A DNA stretch of 64,000 nt from Chitinophagaceae bacterium 26-R-25 (GCA_029906195.1 JARWSJ010000004.1:1-64000); one strand, 5' to 3'. Positions 1-11,293 are shown, counted from the stretch's first letter. Made by a program: numbers and translations. Notes: generated by a model from the letters alone, not told the origin.

Positions 1-102
1 TTATTGAAGAAAATAGAAGAATTGACATTGTATGTGATCGAACAAAATAAACAGATTATGCAACTTCAAAAGGAAGTATCTGAGATGCGATCGACGAAAT
101 AA
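1..102 (+). CDS. C-terminus of a tail-fibre/endosialidase-chaperone-type protein (partial)
   Basis: The window opens inside a reading frame that ends with TAA at 100-102. The 33 visible residues form an amphipathic, Lys/Glu/Gln-rich helix (LLKKIEELTLYVIEQNKQ and onward). This is the typical last helix of Bacteroidota proteins carrying an intramolecular chaperone (peptidase S74/endosialidase) domain, where the helix follows the autocleaved trimerisation domain. The body of the protein lies upstream of the window, so the family call rests on this tail alone. Its position directly before an RHS locus fits a set of surface or fibre proteins. Confidence 0.55.
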   Translation, partial: LLKKIEELTLYVIEQNKQIMQLQKEVSEMRSTK

Positions 103-166
103 TAGCCAGTTATAATTCCTACAATGTTAAAAATGTTTTCATACATCATCAATTAAAAGCACGGCC

Positions 167-1657
167 ATGCAGAAATTCCCCATCCTTTTAAACGCTGAAC
201 AACGACATATTCAATGGCTGTCAGTTGTGTTGTTTTTGTTTCTAATAACCAAAGAAACAAATGCTCAAGCCCCCACTCATTCAGGATTGGAAAATATCGC
301 CAACGAATCATTTGCTGCAATGGACAAGAAATATGCTTCACTCAATGATCGAATGAATAAATATCTTGAAAAAGAACTTAAGGAGGAGCAAAAGTTTGAA
401 AGCCGACTGGCAAAAAAGATTGCCAGAAAAGACAGCTTGACCGCTACACAAATCATTAAGGACATGGAATCCCGGTATGGCAAGTTGAGTAGTTCTATTA
501 AAAATCCCCTGGAGAATAAAAGGGTATCAAAGTATATCCCCTTACTGGACAGTTTGCAAACCGCGGGCAAATTCCTTGAACAGAGTAAAGCCCTTAATAC
601 AGATAAGCTTAATGAGGTCCAGCAACTCAATGGCAAGCTCAAGGAGCTGGAAGGCAACCTGAACGCTTCTGAACAGGTTGAAAAATTTTTAAAGGAAAGA
701 AAAGCTTTGTTGACTGCCCAGCTTGAACGGTTCGGTATGACAAAAGAACTGGGCCAACTAAAGCAACGTGTATATTATTATCGCCAGCAAATAGAAGAAT
801 ACAAGAATGTATTGAATGACGAGAAAAAGCTGGAAGCCAAAGCTCTTGAAGTTGTAAGAACACTGCCCGCCTTTCAAAACTTTATGCAAAAAAATAGTTA
901 TCTCGCTGAGTTGTTTCCTTCTTCAAATGGGTCCACTGCTGGAGACCCGTCTGCGCCTATTGCAGGTCTGCAGACACGTGCAAGCGTACAATCCGTGCTA
1001 CGGGAAAGACTGGGTGCGGCGCCATTGCCGTCACCGAACGGAGCTGCAGGAGCTGCCGCCAATCAGTTGGATCAATCGATGCAGGCGGCGCAACAACAAC
1101 TCAATACATTAAAAGATAAGATCAACAAATTGGGGGGCAGTAGTAGCGACATGGAGATACCGGACTTCAAACCGAACACCCAGAAAACGAAAACATTTTT
1201 TCAAAGACTTGAACCGAGCTTAATAATGCAAAGTAGCGGTAGCAGTAAATGGTTGCCTGCATTGATGGACATTGGAGCTTCCCTGGGTTACAAATTGAAT
1301 GATAAAAGTGCAGTGGGGATCAAAGCTGCCTACAAACTTGGCTTCGGTCAGCCAATAAAGGACATTCATTTTAGTAGTGAAGGATTGAATATGGGGGCTT
1401 TTTTGGATGTTAAAATAAAAGGCTCTTGGTGGATATCGGGGGGTGCTGAATATAACTATCTAAGCGGCTTTAAGCGTTTACAGGAGCTTCATGACAATGT
1501 TCAGCTTTGGCAACAAAGTGCCCTATTGGGTATCAGCCGTAAAGTTAAGATTGGTAAGAAGACTAACAATGTACAGATACTCTATGACTTCCTATGGAAG
1601 CAGCAAGTGCCCGCAAGTGCTAGTCCATTGAAGTTTAAGGTGGGGGTGGGGTTGTAG
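167..1657 (+). CDS. Exported coiled-coil protein with C-terminal barrel-like domain, function unknown
   Basis: This 496-residue protein starts with a signal peptide (hydrophobic LSVVLFLFLI about residues 18-30, ending near NAQ). Residues 35-330 are rich in Lys, Glu, Leu and Gln and predict long coiled coils. They are interrupted around 250-310 by a Ser/Ala/Gly/Pro-rich stretch. Residues 340-496 contain alternating aromatic/glycine strands (SLGYKLNDKSAVGIKAAYKL, GGAEYNYLSGF) that resemble an outer-membrane beta-barrel. It could anchor in the outer membrane with a periplasmic or surface coiled-coil arm. It precedes the RHS gene by 59 bases on the same strand, so the two may be co-transcribed. 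No enzyme motif was recognised. Confidence 0.75.
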   Translation: MQKFPILLNAEQRHIQWLSVVLFLFLITKETNAQAPTHSGLENIANESFAAMDKKYASLNDRMNKYLEKELKEEQKFESRLAKKIARKDSLTATQIIKDMESRYGKLSSSIKNPLENKRVSKYIPLLDSLQTAGKFLEQSKALNTDKLNEVQQLNGKLKELEGNLNASEQVEKFLKERKALLTAQLERFGMTKELGQLKQRVYYYRQQIEEYKNVLNDEKKLEAKALEVVRTLPAFQNFMQKNSYLAELFPSSNGSTAGDPSAPIAGLQTRASVQSVLRERLGAAPLPSPNGAAGAAANQLDQSMQAAQQQLNTLKDKINKLGGSSSDMEIPDFKPNTQKTKTFFQRLEPSLIMQSSGSSKWLPALMDIGASLGYKLNDKSAVGIKAAYKLGFGQPIKDIHFSSEGLNMGAFLDVKIKGSWWISGGAEYNYLSGFKRLQELHDNVQLWQQSALLGISRKVKIGKKTNNVQILYDFLWKQQVPASASPLKFKVGVGL

Positions 1658-1716
1658 TTCCCTAATGTGAACTCATTTTTATTAAAACTTTTTTTGAAAA
1701 ATAAGATTTCTACAAA

Positions 1717-4700
1717 ATGAACCGTAAGCCGTTTCGTATGAAAAGTAAATTTCTTTTCACTGTTGCAATTTTTATTGTGGCATTAGCAATTCGAACACAT
1801 GGTCAGGCAAAATCTAATCCCTTTGATATGCCCAAAATCATGCCTCCGTCCCCGACTGCTACTGCATTCGCACGTTATGGTGAAATTCCAGTCGATATCA
1901 GTTCGGGAGTACCTCAAGTAGAGATTCCGATTTATACCATTACTTCTCGCAAATTGTCTGTGCCGCTAGCCTTATCTTATCATGCTTCAGGTATCAAACC
2001 TGATGACGTTTCATCTCCGGTAGGATTGGGGTGGGTACTTAAAGGAATGGGATTGGTGAGTCGAACAGTTATGGATAGGCCAGATGAAGAGCCTAGCCCA
2101 TCCGCTGGAAGCACTGAGGGCGGAAGGGCTACATATATCAGCGAATCAAGCTATTCAACAGCTTATCAAAATGCTGTAATGAATCATACCTTGACAAGTT
2201 TTGGTAGCGATTTAAATATCGACCTAACACGGAAGGATAAGCAAGCCGATAGGTTTTCATACTCACTGCCCAAAGGAGGAAGCGGAACGTTCAAATACGA
2301 TTTTTCTCAGCCATTTGCGTCATCTAATTGCGCCATTATGCCATATCAGCCAGTTAAAATTGAAAAAGGCGTAGATCAATACAACACAACCTTAATTTAC
2401 TTTGTAATTACCGATGAAAATGGGAACAAATACAATTTCACAAGGGCTTATAGCACCGATCAGCAAAGCACAGGATATACGGGATTGGAATATAATCCTC
2501 ACTCAGCGATGACGTCTTGGTATCTTACGTCCATAATAACGCCCGATGGAACCGATGAAATTGACTATGAATACAGTTCCTCCTCTACGAATACCTATAC
2601 AACCGTTTCCTATAATCATTCAACAGATTATGGAGGCGCTATTCGACCATGTGGGCCAGGAAACTCAAATTCGTATCCGATCGCAGATCCATACGCCGTA
2701 GCCAGCAATCGTTCATTTTCTTATACAACGACAACAGAGCCATTATTAACCAAGATAACAAGTGCTACCACCATTGTTCAGTTTGTTTATTCTGCAGACC
2801 GTATTGATTGGGCAAATGCTAAAAATAGATTAACATCTATTAAAGTGTATGATAAGTTTAGCAATCAATTATTGAAGCAAATAGACATGAATAATAATAG
2901 CTACTTTGGGGGTAGCAGCTCTTCCTATCCATCTTACTATGATCCCAACGGAACAGGCTATGGTGGGAACGAACGTCTTAAACTAAATGGTGTAACATTA
3001 AGAGGCAGCGATGGGGCAGCAAATCAAACATACTTATTTAGCTATAATTCAGGAACATTACCTCCGTACAATAGTTTAGAGCGATTACTTGCCAACAAGT
3101 CCTTGAACTTTGACCAGGATTATTGGGGATACTATAATGCAGCTAAAAATGCAGGGTTGACTCCAACTGAATTCATGCCACCCGGAGCAACACAATATCC
3201 AACTTGGGGTGGAATACGCAAACCCAATCACGACGCGGCTTCGGCGTGTATGCTTACAACCATCACATATCCAACTGGTGGTAAGACAAATTTTGAATTT
3301 GAGCCAAATTATGCTTCGTCATTATATTATACCAACGGAAACAATTACATTTCAGGCAATGCAGGAGGGTTTCGAATAAAATCTATTAAGATCGATGACG
3401 GAGCTGGAAATGTTATAACAAAATCATATGGATATGACCCAGGCTCAGTTAAGCTAATAACAGGAGATTTATATACTCGTACTCAACAATACTATTATTA
3501 TTGGAGCTCCAGTTTGTGTTCGGTAGGCGGCGGTTTAGATTATTATGTAACAGGTGCTACCAACTTGGCCCATACAATTTTACAGTCAACTTCAATTTTG
3601 CCCCCTTACCTGAGCAACGGAACGCTAATTGTTTATCCAAAAGTAACAGAGTATAATGGAACATCCTCTAGAAATTTGGGCAAGACAGAGTATTTTTATA
3701 CTATCCCCGAATCACCCGATCAGTCATACAATTCATATTTGTATGCTGCGAATTTTAACGACAATGGAACATCTGCAGCAAGACTTCTGTCTAAAAAGGA
3801 ATACAAAAATGACGGGGGCAATTATATTCCTGTTACGGAGGTAAACAATACTTACCAGTTGGTGCGCAGCAATACATATTTTACCGGTTCATCTGTAGTT
3901 AAAACTTCTTCGGAGGTGCAAGACGGAGTGTTGCTTGATGACGCATATTTATATGATAATCCACCGGGCACCGGATTTCCCCCCACTCCATTTAACGACT
4001 ATGTAAATTATGCAAGTCATTTTTCTTACATTAATACTAAGGCAAGAGACGATATATACCTTGTTACTCAATCTAAAGAAATACAATACAAGGCTGATGG
4101 AACATACGGAATGATCAATACAACGACTTACTCTTACAATAACCCCAATCACCTGCTCCCTACTGAAAAAACTGTTACAAATAGCATAGGGGATGTATAT
4201 AAGACTACTTATCAGTATCCTCTAGATAATTCAACTGATGGGTTTGCCTCTGCAATGGCCGGGTTAAATATTCAAACACCAGTGATAGAGCAGAAGACCT
4301 ACAAAAATGATGTATTTCTCAGTTCCCTAAAAACTAACTACAGATATGGCGGTTGGTTGAACATGTGGCTTCCTGATAACATAGTAAGTAAAGTGGGGAA
4401 TAACAATGCTGAAACACGCGTAGCATTTAATAAGTACGATAGTTATGGGAACTTATTAGATGTTAGCAAAGGTTCGAATGGTGTTCATGAGGTTTATCTT
4501 TATGGATTCAATTCTACGTTGCCAGTTGCTAAAGTTGTCGGAATTACTTGGGCGAACTTGCCAACTATTAATCAAAATATTCTTAACAGCCCGGCAAATG
4601 ATCAGGCATTACGTACAGAGTTAAACAATTTAAGGACGACCCTTGCCAGTTCTGCTTTGGTATCATCGCTTACCTATGGGATGTTTCATACTGTAACAAG

Positions 4701-5694
4701 TGAAACAGACCCGTCGGGCAAAACGTTGTACTATGAATATGACAATGACGGACGCCTATCTTTGGTAAAAGATGATAACGGGAAAATTCTAAAACAGATA
4801 TGTTATAATTATCAAGGTCAAGCAGTCTCCTGCGGGATCGATGCGATTGGCAATTGGGTAGCAACGGGAGCAACCAGATGTAAGCCGTGTGAACTAGATA
4901 CTCGTTTCTTTACCGATGTCAAACAAAAACAACAGAAGGATATGGCCACCCAAAGTCCCACTTATGGACAACTTCGCTGGGTGGATGATGGAAGCGATAT
5001 CACTTGCTTGCAGCAAAGCAGTTCTAACGATTGGAAAAATACAAATACCGCTCCATCCTGTGAATTTGATTACGGTTATAATACTGGCAATCAGTTGCAG
5101 GAGCAAAAAAATATGAATCCCTGCTCACATTTATTCGGACAAACTCGTTTTGCTGTAAGCTCCAATACTTCGTTGTGTCCTAAACCTAGTAGTTATCCAA
5201 ATATGGATTATAGTGGAAATTACTATTCACAGTCATGCACTGGAACGACTTACGCTACTCCAATTTATATATCTGTTCCCATTGGAATGTTCACTTCGAC
5301 TACTTCTGTTGGAGATGCAAATTCCAAAGCGTTACAGTATGCACAAAATTACGCGAATACTCATGGTCCATGCAGCTTACAAAATTTCAATCTGACAATT
5401 AGTAACCATAGTACAGTGACCATCATAGTCAATATTGCTAGTTCTTCTAACGCCGGTAATCCTATGAGTTTTACCGGAAATGGATACACTGTGGCTCCTG
5501 GTGGAACGCTTACAGTGTCGGTACCACCACTTATATATGACATAACAATTAATTCGGGAGTGGTTCTCGGTGCGAGTTATGGTCCTGCTTATGAAATTGG
5601 ATGTGGTTATTATGGTAATATAAACAGCATGGGCAGCCTTGCCTTATATAATATTGAATTGAGTAATAATTGCCCATCAATGGATTTTTTCTAA
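1717..5694 (+). CDS. Exported RHS/YD-repeat protein with C-terminal DUF5977-like domain
   Basis: This 1325-residue protein has a signal peptide at about residues 8-30 (ATG at 1717; the second ATG at 1738 is equally possible). The N-terminal region with GEIPVDISSGVPQVEIPIY (about 57-75) and the following SYHASG and GLGWVL motifs is the typical start of Bacteroidota RHS-type shell proteins. YD-like repeats run through the middle and are clear near residue 1006 (YEYDNDGRLSLVKDDNG). Residues about 1100-1220 are Cys-containing, and the segment near 1171-1218 (SCTGTTYATP, then DANSKALQYAQNYANTHGPC) looks like DUF5977. The protein has no RHS-associated core and no toxin-like tip, so it is probably a partner of the 1506-residue RHS protein downstream rather than a toxin itself. 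No T9SS sorting domain was seen, so the export route beyond the periplasm is unclear. Confidence 0.85.
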   Translation: MNRKPFRMKSKFLFTVAIFIVALAIRTHGQAKSNPFDMPKIMPPSPTATAFARYGEIPVDISSGVPQVEIPIYTITSRKLSVPLALSYHASGIKPDDVSSPVGLGWVLKGMGLVSRTVMDRPDEEPSPSAGSTEGGRATYISESSYSTAYQNAVMNHTLTSFGSDLNIDLTRKDKQADRFSYSLPKGGSGTFKYDFSQPFASSNCAIMPYQPVKIEKGVDQYNTTLIYFVITDENGNKYNFTRAYSTDQQSTGYTGLEYNPHSAMTSWYLTSIITPDGTDEIDYEYSSSSTNTYTTVSYNHSTDYGGAIRPCGPGNSNSYPIADPYAVASNRSFSYTTTTEPLLTKITSATTIVQFVYSADRIDWANAKNRLTSIKVYDKFSNQLLKQIDMNNNSYFGGSSSSYPSYYDPNGTGYGGNERLKLNGVTLRGSDGAANQTYLFSYNSGTLPPYNSLERLLANKSLNFDQDYWGYYNAAKNAGLTPTEFMPPGATQYPTWGGIRKPNHDAASACMLTTITYPTGGKTNFEFEPNYASSLYYTNGNNYISGNAGGFRIKSIKIDDGAGNVITKSYGYDPGSVKLITGDLYTRTQQYYYYWSSSLCSVGGGLDYYVTGATNLAHTILQSTSILPPYLSNGTLIVYPKVTEYNGTSSRNLGKTEYFYTIPESPDQSYNSYLYAANFNDNGTSAARLLSKKEYKNDGGNYIPVTEVNNTYQLVRSNTYFTGSSVVKTSSEVQDGVLLDDAYLYDNPPGTGFPPTPFNDYVNYASHFSYINTKARDDIYLVTQSKEIQYKADGTYGMINTTTYSYNNPNHLLPTEKTVTNSIGDVYKTTYQYPLDNSTDGFASAMAGLNIQTPVIEQKTYKNDVFLSSLKTNYRYGGWLNMWLPDNIVSKVGNNNAETRVAFNKYDSYGNLLDVSKGSNGVHEVYLYGFNSTLPVAKVVGITWANLPTINQNILNSPANDQALRTELNNLRTTLASSALVSSLTYGMFHTVTSETDPSGKTLYYEYDNDGRLSLVKDDNGKILKQICYNYQGQAVSCGIDAIGNWVATGATRCKPCELDTRFFTDVKQKQQKDMATQSPTYGQLRWVDDGSDITCLQQSSSNDWKNTNTAPSCEFDYGYNTGNQLQEQKNMNPCSHLFGQTRFAVSSNTSLCPKPSSYPNMDYSGNYYSQSCTGTTYATPIYISVPIGMFTSTTSVGDANSKALQYAQNYANTHGPCSLQNFNLTISNHSTVTIIVNIASSSNAGNPMSFTGNGYTVAPGGTLTVSVPPLIYDITINSGVVLGASYGPAYEIGCGYYGNINSMGSLALYNIELSNNCPSMDFF

Positions 5695-5704
5695 AAACGT
5701 CAAT

Positions 5705-6238
5705 ATGAAAAGAGAATTTAAAAAAATTATAGTATTCTTCATATTTCTATTTGCTGGTAATGCACTGTTCTCCCAGTCAATATATGAATTGTCGATCAAA
5801 GACAGTTATGGTAGAGAAGTGCAACTTCAAAAATATCAAGGAATAAAGTTGCTATTTGTTGTGATTGGAAACGATAGTTCGCTTAGAAAAAACCGAGAGC
5901 TAATCGATTTTGCCGATAGTCTGTCTTCAAAAGTTAAAGTGGTTGCACTATTCGAGAATAATTTGGATAAATCGATTGAAGACGTTTTAACTATCTATTA
6001 TAGTAAAAGCAAAATTTTATTAATGCAACCTGTTGTGCTTGCAAAAAGTAATGAACAGTCTCCAATCATTACATGGCTCACCGATAGGACGAAGAATCGA
6101 CATTTTGATGTTATTGCAAAAATGGGTTCCAAATTCGTAGTTAATGAAAACGGTAATCTTTATTCAGTCTTAGAACCTGAAATTGATTTAAATAACACTT
6201 TGTTTTTAAAAGCAATTCAATCCCAACATACACACTAG
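5705..6238 (+). CDS. Exported redoxin-like protein without cysteines
   Basis: This 177-residue protein has a clear signal peptide (IIVFFIFLFAGNALFSQ). The remainder reads like a thioredoxin/glutathione-peroxidase fold: an opening strand with DSYGREVQLQKYQGIKLLFVV, a helix, a middle strand, and a late segment PIITWLTDRTKNRHFD...GSKFVVNENGNLYSVLEPEIDL that resembles the end of peroxidase-type redoxins. The mature and precursor sequences contain no cysteine, so the usual redox chemistry is impossible. It sits 10 bases after the first RHS gene and 30 bases before the second, so it is probably part of the RHS operon. A structural or chaperone role for RHS partners is possible, but this is inference. 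Confidence 0.6.
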   Translation: MKREFKKIIVFFIFLFAGNALFSQSIYELSIKDSYGREVQLQKYQGIKLLFVVIGNDSSLRKNRELIDFADSLSSKVKVVALFENNLDKSIEDVLTIYYSKSKILLMQPVVLAKSNEQSPIITWLTDRTKNRHFDVIAKMGSKFVVNENGNLYSVLEPEIDLNNTLFLKAIQSQHTH

Positions 6239-6268
6239 ATTAGTAAACTGACTCTTAAATTAACCTCG

Positions 6269-9200
6269 ATGAAATATTTAGATAGGAAGTTAGCATCTGC
6301 TTCCCTCTTGGTGGTAATATTGTCTTTCAACGCCTATAGTCAGGATAATGCACCGTACCAGCCAGGAAATTTGCAACAGCTTTGTAATAATTATATTTCT
6401 GTATGGGAGCCTCAAATTCCCATCATTGATGCGTCCCAGGTAAAGAATGGACGTCCGGTGGGTGAGGTGAGGCAGTCAGTTAGTTATTTTGATGGTTTGG
6501 GCAGACCCTTACAGACTGTAGTGAAAAGTGGTTCTTGGGTGACCGGTTCGACAAGTGGCAAAGATTTGGTAACTGCAGAAGTGTATGATGAGTTTGGAAG
6601 AGAGGTGCGTAAATATTTACCTTTTGCGGCTATTGATAATAGTGGGACAATAAAGATCGATCCATTCGACCAACAACGTGTTTTTTACGATAGCTATTTG
6701 CATGGTCAGGGAGAGAGTTATTATTATTCCAAGACTGAGTTTGAAGCATCGCCTCTAAATAGGGTGATGCGGTCCTATGGCGAAGGTAGTAGTTGGGTGC
6801 ATGATGGCCACGGAAGCAATATAACATATACCTTTAATGTATCAACTGATGATGTGAAGATATGGACAGTAACGGATGCACCTAACAATGCAGGTACATT
6901 TGGGACCTACGGGTTACATAGCGGTTTATCCGTATATGCGGCTGATGAATTGAATAAATCGATTATAACAAACGAACAAGGCAAACAGGTTATAGAGTTT
7001 AAGGATAAACAGGGGAATATAATTTTGAAAAAAGTACAAAACACTGCAGCGATAGATGATGGCAGTGGTAGTGGCTATGACGGATGGTTGTGTACTTATT
7101 ACCTATATGATGACATAAACAATCTCAGATGTGTCATCCAGCCGGAAGGAGTAAAAGCTTTGGCTGCCAACAATTGGCAACTACTCACCGCCAACAGCAA
7201 TAAAATAATCCCGACAGTCCTGAGTGAACAATGCTTTAGGTATGAGTATGATTACCGGTATCGAATGATCATGAAGAAAGTGCCGGGTGCTGGTGAGGTG
7301 TACATGGTGTATGACAATCGTGACAGGCTGGTAATGACCCAAGATGCCAACATGCGAAAAGGCAAGCAATGGCTTGCGACTTTGTATGATGGGCTCAATC
7401 GGTCTGTAATGACAGGATTTATCACGTACGATGTCACCCTCGCAGATATGACTGGAGTAGTGAGCGCCCAAACAAAACCCGGGGGAGCTACTTTGCCATC
7501 TGGTATACTTCCGGATCTCACACTTGATAAAGCCGACATGTCAGGACTTAACCAGGCTACGAATAGTATTACATTGGATGATCACTTTAGCAGCGCAAGC
7601 GAGTTTATTGCTGAGATCCTTAGCGGGGGCAGCAGTGGAGAAACCACAAAGGTAAATGGCATGGACATTAGCTACAGCCCGCTGCCTTTTGGAACGGTGC
7701 TTGATGTACTTACGGAAACGCATTATGACGATTATAATAATTTGCCGGTAGGTTTGAATGCATCCGTTGCTTCTTATACAAACACGGGATTTATCACTAG
7801 CTACAATACGGCACCTGACTATGCCCAAGAAATAAAGGCAAGCGATAAAACCAAGGGCCTTGTTACCTGGACCCGTGCGCGCATACTTGGGACAGATCAA
7901 TACACCAGCAATGTAAACCTCTATGATGATAAAGGCCGCGTAATACAGCTCCAGGGCATCAATGCCACCGGCGGCACAGACATCATCACTACTCAATACA
8001 GCTGGGCAGGTCAACCGCTGCGTGTCTTGCAAAAACTGGACAAGCAAGGTGCCAATGCCCAAAGCATGGAACTGCTGACCACCTATAACTACGATGAACT
8101 GGGAAGAGTGGCGAGCATTAAAAAGAAAGTAAGCAAAGCAGGAGTGGTCGATGCAGAAAAGATTGTCGTGCAGAATGAATATGATGCACTCGGGCAATTA
8201 AAGAAGAAAACACTTGCCCCGGAGTTTTCCCCAGGTGCAGGATTAGAAAACCTTACATACGATTATAACATTCGTGGGTGGATGCTGGGTTCCAACCGTG
8301 ATTACGCAAAAAGCACAAGCAGTACTTCAAATTATTTCGGATTTGACTTAGGCTACGACAAAACCAATACGTCAATACCTTCGGGAGATTACATAGCTAC
8401 CCAACTGAATGGCAATATTGCCGGGACCATTTGGAAAACTAAAGGTAGTGGCGAGTTGCGTAAATATGATTTTACCTACGATGCGGCGAACCGTCTTACC
8501 AGTGCTACATTTGGTCAGTACAGGGATAGTGCTTTTAAAAACGATATTGTAAATTTTAATGTAAGCAACCTTTCTTACGATGACAATGGCAACATTCTTA
8601 CCATGGATCAAATGGGATTAAACGGGACAAAAAGTCAACCCGTCGATAGTCTACGTTATTCTTACTGGAACAATAGTAGCAACAAACTTGGCCGTGTAAC
8701 CGATTTAGTAAATGATCCTAGCAGCAAGCTCGGTGATTTTAAATATGCAAGTAAGTCATCGACCGATGTTGATGATAACGGGATTGCGGTAGATTATAAG
8801 TATGACGACAATGGTAACCTGACAAAGGACAACAACAAAAACATAAACAGCATTGCCTACAATCACCTGAATTTGCCCCAGAAAATCATCACAACTAAAG
8901 GAACAATAGAATATGTGTATGATGCTGCAGGAACCAAACTAAAGAAAATTGTAACCGAAGGTGCTACATCCAAGGCAACATTGTACGTCGGGGGGGTAGT
9001 ATTTGAAAATGATGAACTGCAATTTATTGCCCATGAAGAGGGGCGAATACGAATTACGCCATCTAATATTTTTGCCTTTGATTATTTTCTGAAGGATCAT
9101 CTTGGGAACGTACGGATGGTGCTAACGGATGAGCAACAACAAGTAATTTACCCGGCGGCAACATTGGAAGGGAATGCTGCTGTAAAGTCAAAGCCAAATG

Positions 9201-10789
9201 CACTATACAAAGAGAAAGATTATTATGTAATCAACAGTTCTGGAAACAACAAGATAGTAGACAAACAAGAAGCAACGGGCTTGCCGGAATATCAAAACAA
9301 CAATGGCATTGCAGTAGGAAGCAATCCTCCAATAAATGAATACAGCGACGAAACGGCCAACAGCCAAAAATTGTATAAGTTAAAAGCCTCCGAAACAGGC
9401 GGGGAAACAGCGCTTGGTTTTACACTGAAAGTGATGGGTGGCGACAAAATAGATATTTTTGGAAAGAGCTATTATTTTGAAAATAGCAGTGCCCAGAAGT
9501 ATGACATTCCATTTACGAGTATTCTGGCGGGTTTATTAAGCGGCCCTGTTGCGGGAGGCAAAGCAACACTGGCAGATCTAAGTGGCAACAATGCCATTAC
9601 GCAGGCAATTACCGACGGCTTGACTCAAGCTGGAAGAAATGATAACGGCACTGATCAGACTCCCAAAGCATATGTCAATTACATTCTGTTTGATGAACAG
9701 TTTAATGTTGAGAAAGTTGGATATAGCCGCGTAGGAATTGCGGGTGTTGTAAAGGATCATTTTAATGAACTACAAAATATCCCTGTTGCAAAGAATGGCT
9801 ACCTTTACGTATATACAAGCAACGAGAGTCCGGTAAACGTATATTTTGATAACTTGCAGGTGGTGCACACCAGGGGACCGATATTGGAGGAAACACATTA
9901 TTATCCTTTTGGCTTAACAATGGCGGGGATAAGTTCTAAGGCTGCTTCATTCGGTGGTGCAGAGAATCATTACAAGTATAACGGCAAGGAAGAGCAGCGA
10001 AAAGAGTTTAGTGATGGCAGTGGGTTAGATTGGTTGGATTTTGGTGCGAGGATGTATGATGCGCAGGTTGGGAGATTTTTTAATCAGGATAGGTATGCGG
10101 AAAAATATTATGTACTTACACCTTATCAATATGGGGCGAACAATCCGCTTTTATATTTAGACAATAATGGAGATTCTTTAATTGTAACTGGGGAAAATAA
10201 AGGATTTGAGCAAATTGTTAATAATGGATTAGGCGGTTTATATACAGTTCAACAGAATAGTACCGGAACTTACTCGTTAGTTTCTACTGGAGCAGAGGGC
10301 AAGTTAACAGACCAGCAACAAGCATTTTATAATAATCTGAATGGTGTATTGACGGATGTCTGCACAGTGACAATTAATGCCGTAAGCAATAGCGACAAGG
10401 TTGATATAGGTCAATATGAAACTCAAACAATAGATGTGGGTGATATGGCTCAATTCAATTCAATAGGAAGTGGAAAGCCAACCACAGGATCAACTGCCGA
10501 GGGTTTACTAGTACACGAGGTTGTGGAACAGTATAACTTGCAGACATCTGGAACAGACTTGGGAGATAAAACAGCATTGAAAGCGAGATTTGAAAAGGAT
10601 CATGCTCCAGCAATTGAAATAGAAAATCAGGTTAACAGAAATGTTAGAGATAGACAAACGGAAAGATTAGATAGGTTTAATGGCCCTTTCAGTAGTACTT
10701 ATACAAAGTATTTTATTGAAAAAAATGGAACAACTACTGCGGAAAGTACATCAAATAGGACAAAAAAAATGAATGTTGTAAAACAATAA
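6269..10789 (+). CDS. DUF6443/RHS-repeat polymorphic toxin with variable C-terminal tip
   Basis: This 1506-residue protein has a signal peptide (residues 1-24), then a DUF6443-type N-terminal domain with [16 protein letters not shown] and [15 protein letters not shown] near residues 72-120. Many YD repeats follow ([23 protein letters not shown]). The RHS-associated core comprises [13 protein letters not shown] near 941 and [22 protein letters not shown] near 1253-1274. It ends at about 1302, after which about 204 residues are unrelated to RHS repeats. That tip contains [13 protein letters not shown] (His1416, Glu1417, Glu1420) and then His1445 and an EN pair at 1452-1453, which suggests a zincin-like metallopeptidase. 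By analogy with polymorphic toxins, the shell encloses the tip and releases it into competitors. The metallopeptidase call is inference from the motif only. Confidence 0.88.
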   Translation: MKYLDRKLASASLLVVILSFNAYSQDNAPYQPGNLQQLCNNYISVWEPQIPIIDASQVKNGRPVGEVRQSVSYFDGLGRPLQTVVKSGSWVTGSTSGKDLVTAEVYDEFGREVRKYLPFAAIDNSGTIKIDPFDQQRVFYDSYLHGQGESYYYSKTEFEASPLNRVMRSYGEGSSWVHDGHGSNITYTFNVSTDDVKIWTVTDAPNNAGTFGTYGLHSGLSVYAADELNKSIITNEQGKQVIEFKDKQGNIILKKVQNTAAIDDGSGSGYDGWLCTYYLYDDINNLRCVIQPEGVKALAANNWQLLTANSNKIIPTVLSEQCFRYEYDYRYRMIMKKVPGAGEVYMVYDNRDRLVMTQDANMRKGKQWLATLYDGLNRSVMTGFITYDVTLADMTGVVSAQTKPGGATLPSGILPDLTLDKADMSGLNQATNSITLDDHFSSASEFIAEILSGGSSGETTKVNGMDISYSPLPFGTVLDVLTETHYDDYNNLPVGLNASVASYTNTGFITSYNTAPDYAQEIKASDKTKGLVTWTRARILGTDQYTSNVNLYDDKGRVIQLQGINATGGTDIITTQYSWAGQPLRVLQKLDKQGANAQSMELLTTYNYDELGRVASIKKKVSKAGVVDAEKIVVQNEYDALGQLKKKTLAPEFSPGAGLENLTYDYNIRGWMLGSNRDYAKSTSSTSNYFGFDLGYDKTNTSIPSGDYIATQLNGNIAGTIWKTKGSGELRKYDFTYDAANRLTSATFGQYRDSAFKNDIVNFNVSNLSYDDNGNILTMDQMGLNGTKSQPVDSLRYSYWNNSSNKLGRVTDLVNDPSSKLGDFKYASKSSTDVDDNGIAVDYKYDDNGNLTKDNNKNINSIAYNHLNLPQKIITTKGTIEYVYDAAGTKLKKIVTEGATSKATLYVGGVVFENDELQFIAHEEGRIRITPSNIFAFDYFLKDHLGNVRMVLTDEQQQVIYPAATLEGNAAVKSKPNALYKEKDYYVINSSGNNKIVDKQEATGLPEYQNNNGIAVGSNPPINEYSDETANSQKLYKLKASETGGETALGFTLKVMGGDKIDIFGKSYYFENSSAQKYDIPFTSILAGLLSGPVAGGKATLADLSGNNAITQAITDGLTQAGRNDNGTDQTPKAYVNYILFDEQFNVEKVGYSRVGIAGVVKDHFNELQNIPVAKNGYLYVYTSNESPVNVYFDNLQVVHTRGPILEETHYYPFGLTMAGISSKAASFGGAENHYKYNGKEEQRKEFSDGSGLDWLDFGARMYDAQVGRFFNQDRYAEKYYVLTPYQYGANNPLLYLDNNGDSLIVTGENKGFEQIVNNGLGGLYTVQQNSTGTYSLVSTGAEGKLTDQQQAFYNNLNGVLTDVCTVTINAVSNSDKVDIGQYETQTIDVGDMAQFNSIGSGKPTTGSTAEGLLVHEVVEQYNLQTSGTDLGDKTALKARFEKDHAPAIEIENQVNRNVRDRQTERLDRFNGPFSSTYTKYFIEKNGTTTAESTSNRTKKMNVVKQ

Positions 10790-10800
10790 GCAAATTTTTT

Positions 10801-11166
10801 ATGAAGTTTTTTTCAATGATATTATTTGTGTTTTTCGGAATGGGTTGTGGTCGTAAAATTTGTTCGTCTGAAGCAAAAACAAATATGGAAATCTTTCAGA
10901 AGCAGTTAAATGTTATAACTAGTTACGAGGGGGGGAAAAAAAGTGTTTTAGTAGAAGACTATCGGCAAGCATTGTTTTTTATGAGTTTTGTCACTGGTAT
11001 TGATGCAAAGGCTGGTTACAGTAGCACAATTGGTTATAGCAGCAAAGAAGATTATAAAAAGAATATTCAAGAGTGGAAAGAGTGGTATAAAAAAAACAAA
11101 TGTAAACTTACAGATCATTATATCGATAGTGTGTATAAGAGAGTGGGACTTGAATATAAGAGGTAA
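10801..11166 (+). CDS. Small lipoprotein, candidate immunity protein for the RHS tip
   Basis: This 121-residue protein starts 11 bases after the stop of the RHS toxin gene. The leader ends in a lipobox-like FGMGC (Cys16), predicting a lipoprotein. The mature part is small, helical and charged, with a Trp/Tyr/Lys-rich stretch near residues 90-101 (EWKEWYKKNKC). No family was recognised. A small orphan gene directly after a variable RHS tip is the standard position of the cognate immunity gene, and the periplasmic location suits an exported toxin. No sequence motif proves the function. Confidence 0.65.
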   Translation: MKFFSMILFVFFGMGCGRKICSSEAKTNMEIFQKQLNVITSYEGGKKSVLVEDYRQALFFMSFVTGIDAKAGYSSTIGYSSKEDYKKNIQEWKEWYKKNKCKLTDHYIDSVYKRVGLEYKR

Positions 11167-11235
11167 CATGAAGTTTAATGCTTTTCGAGGTTTGTAAGCA
11201 AGGCTCTGTTGTTACGTATGACGGAGAATATATAT

Positions 11236-11274
11236 AAACTAATAAAGCCGCTCAATGAGTGGCTTTATTAGTTT
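11236..11274. terminator. Long hairpin, probable bidirectional terminator
   Basis: The arms 11236-11249 and 11261-11274 are perfectly complementary over 14 bp. The inner bases extend the stem to about 18 bp with a 3-base loop. The stem ends are A/T-rich on both sides, so it can act in both directions. It closes the RHS/immunity transcription unit. Confidence 0.8.
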
Positions 11275-11293
11275 ATAGGGTGGCTATATTTTT

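Noticed and set aside
7541-8197. 218-codon minus-strand frame inside the RHS gene
   Set aside because: It lies opposite well-conserved YD repeats and has no signal, domain or plausible start context. It is a shadow of the RHS frame.
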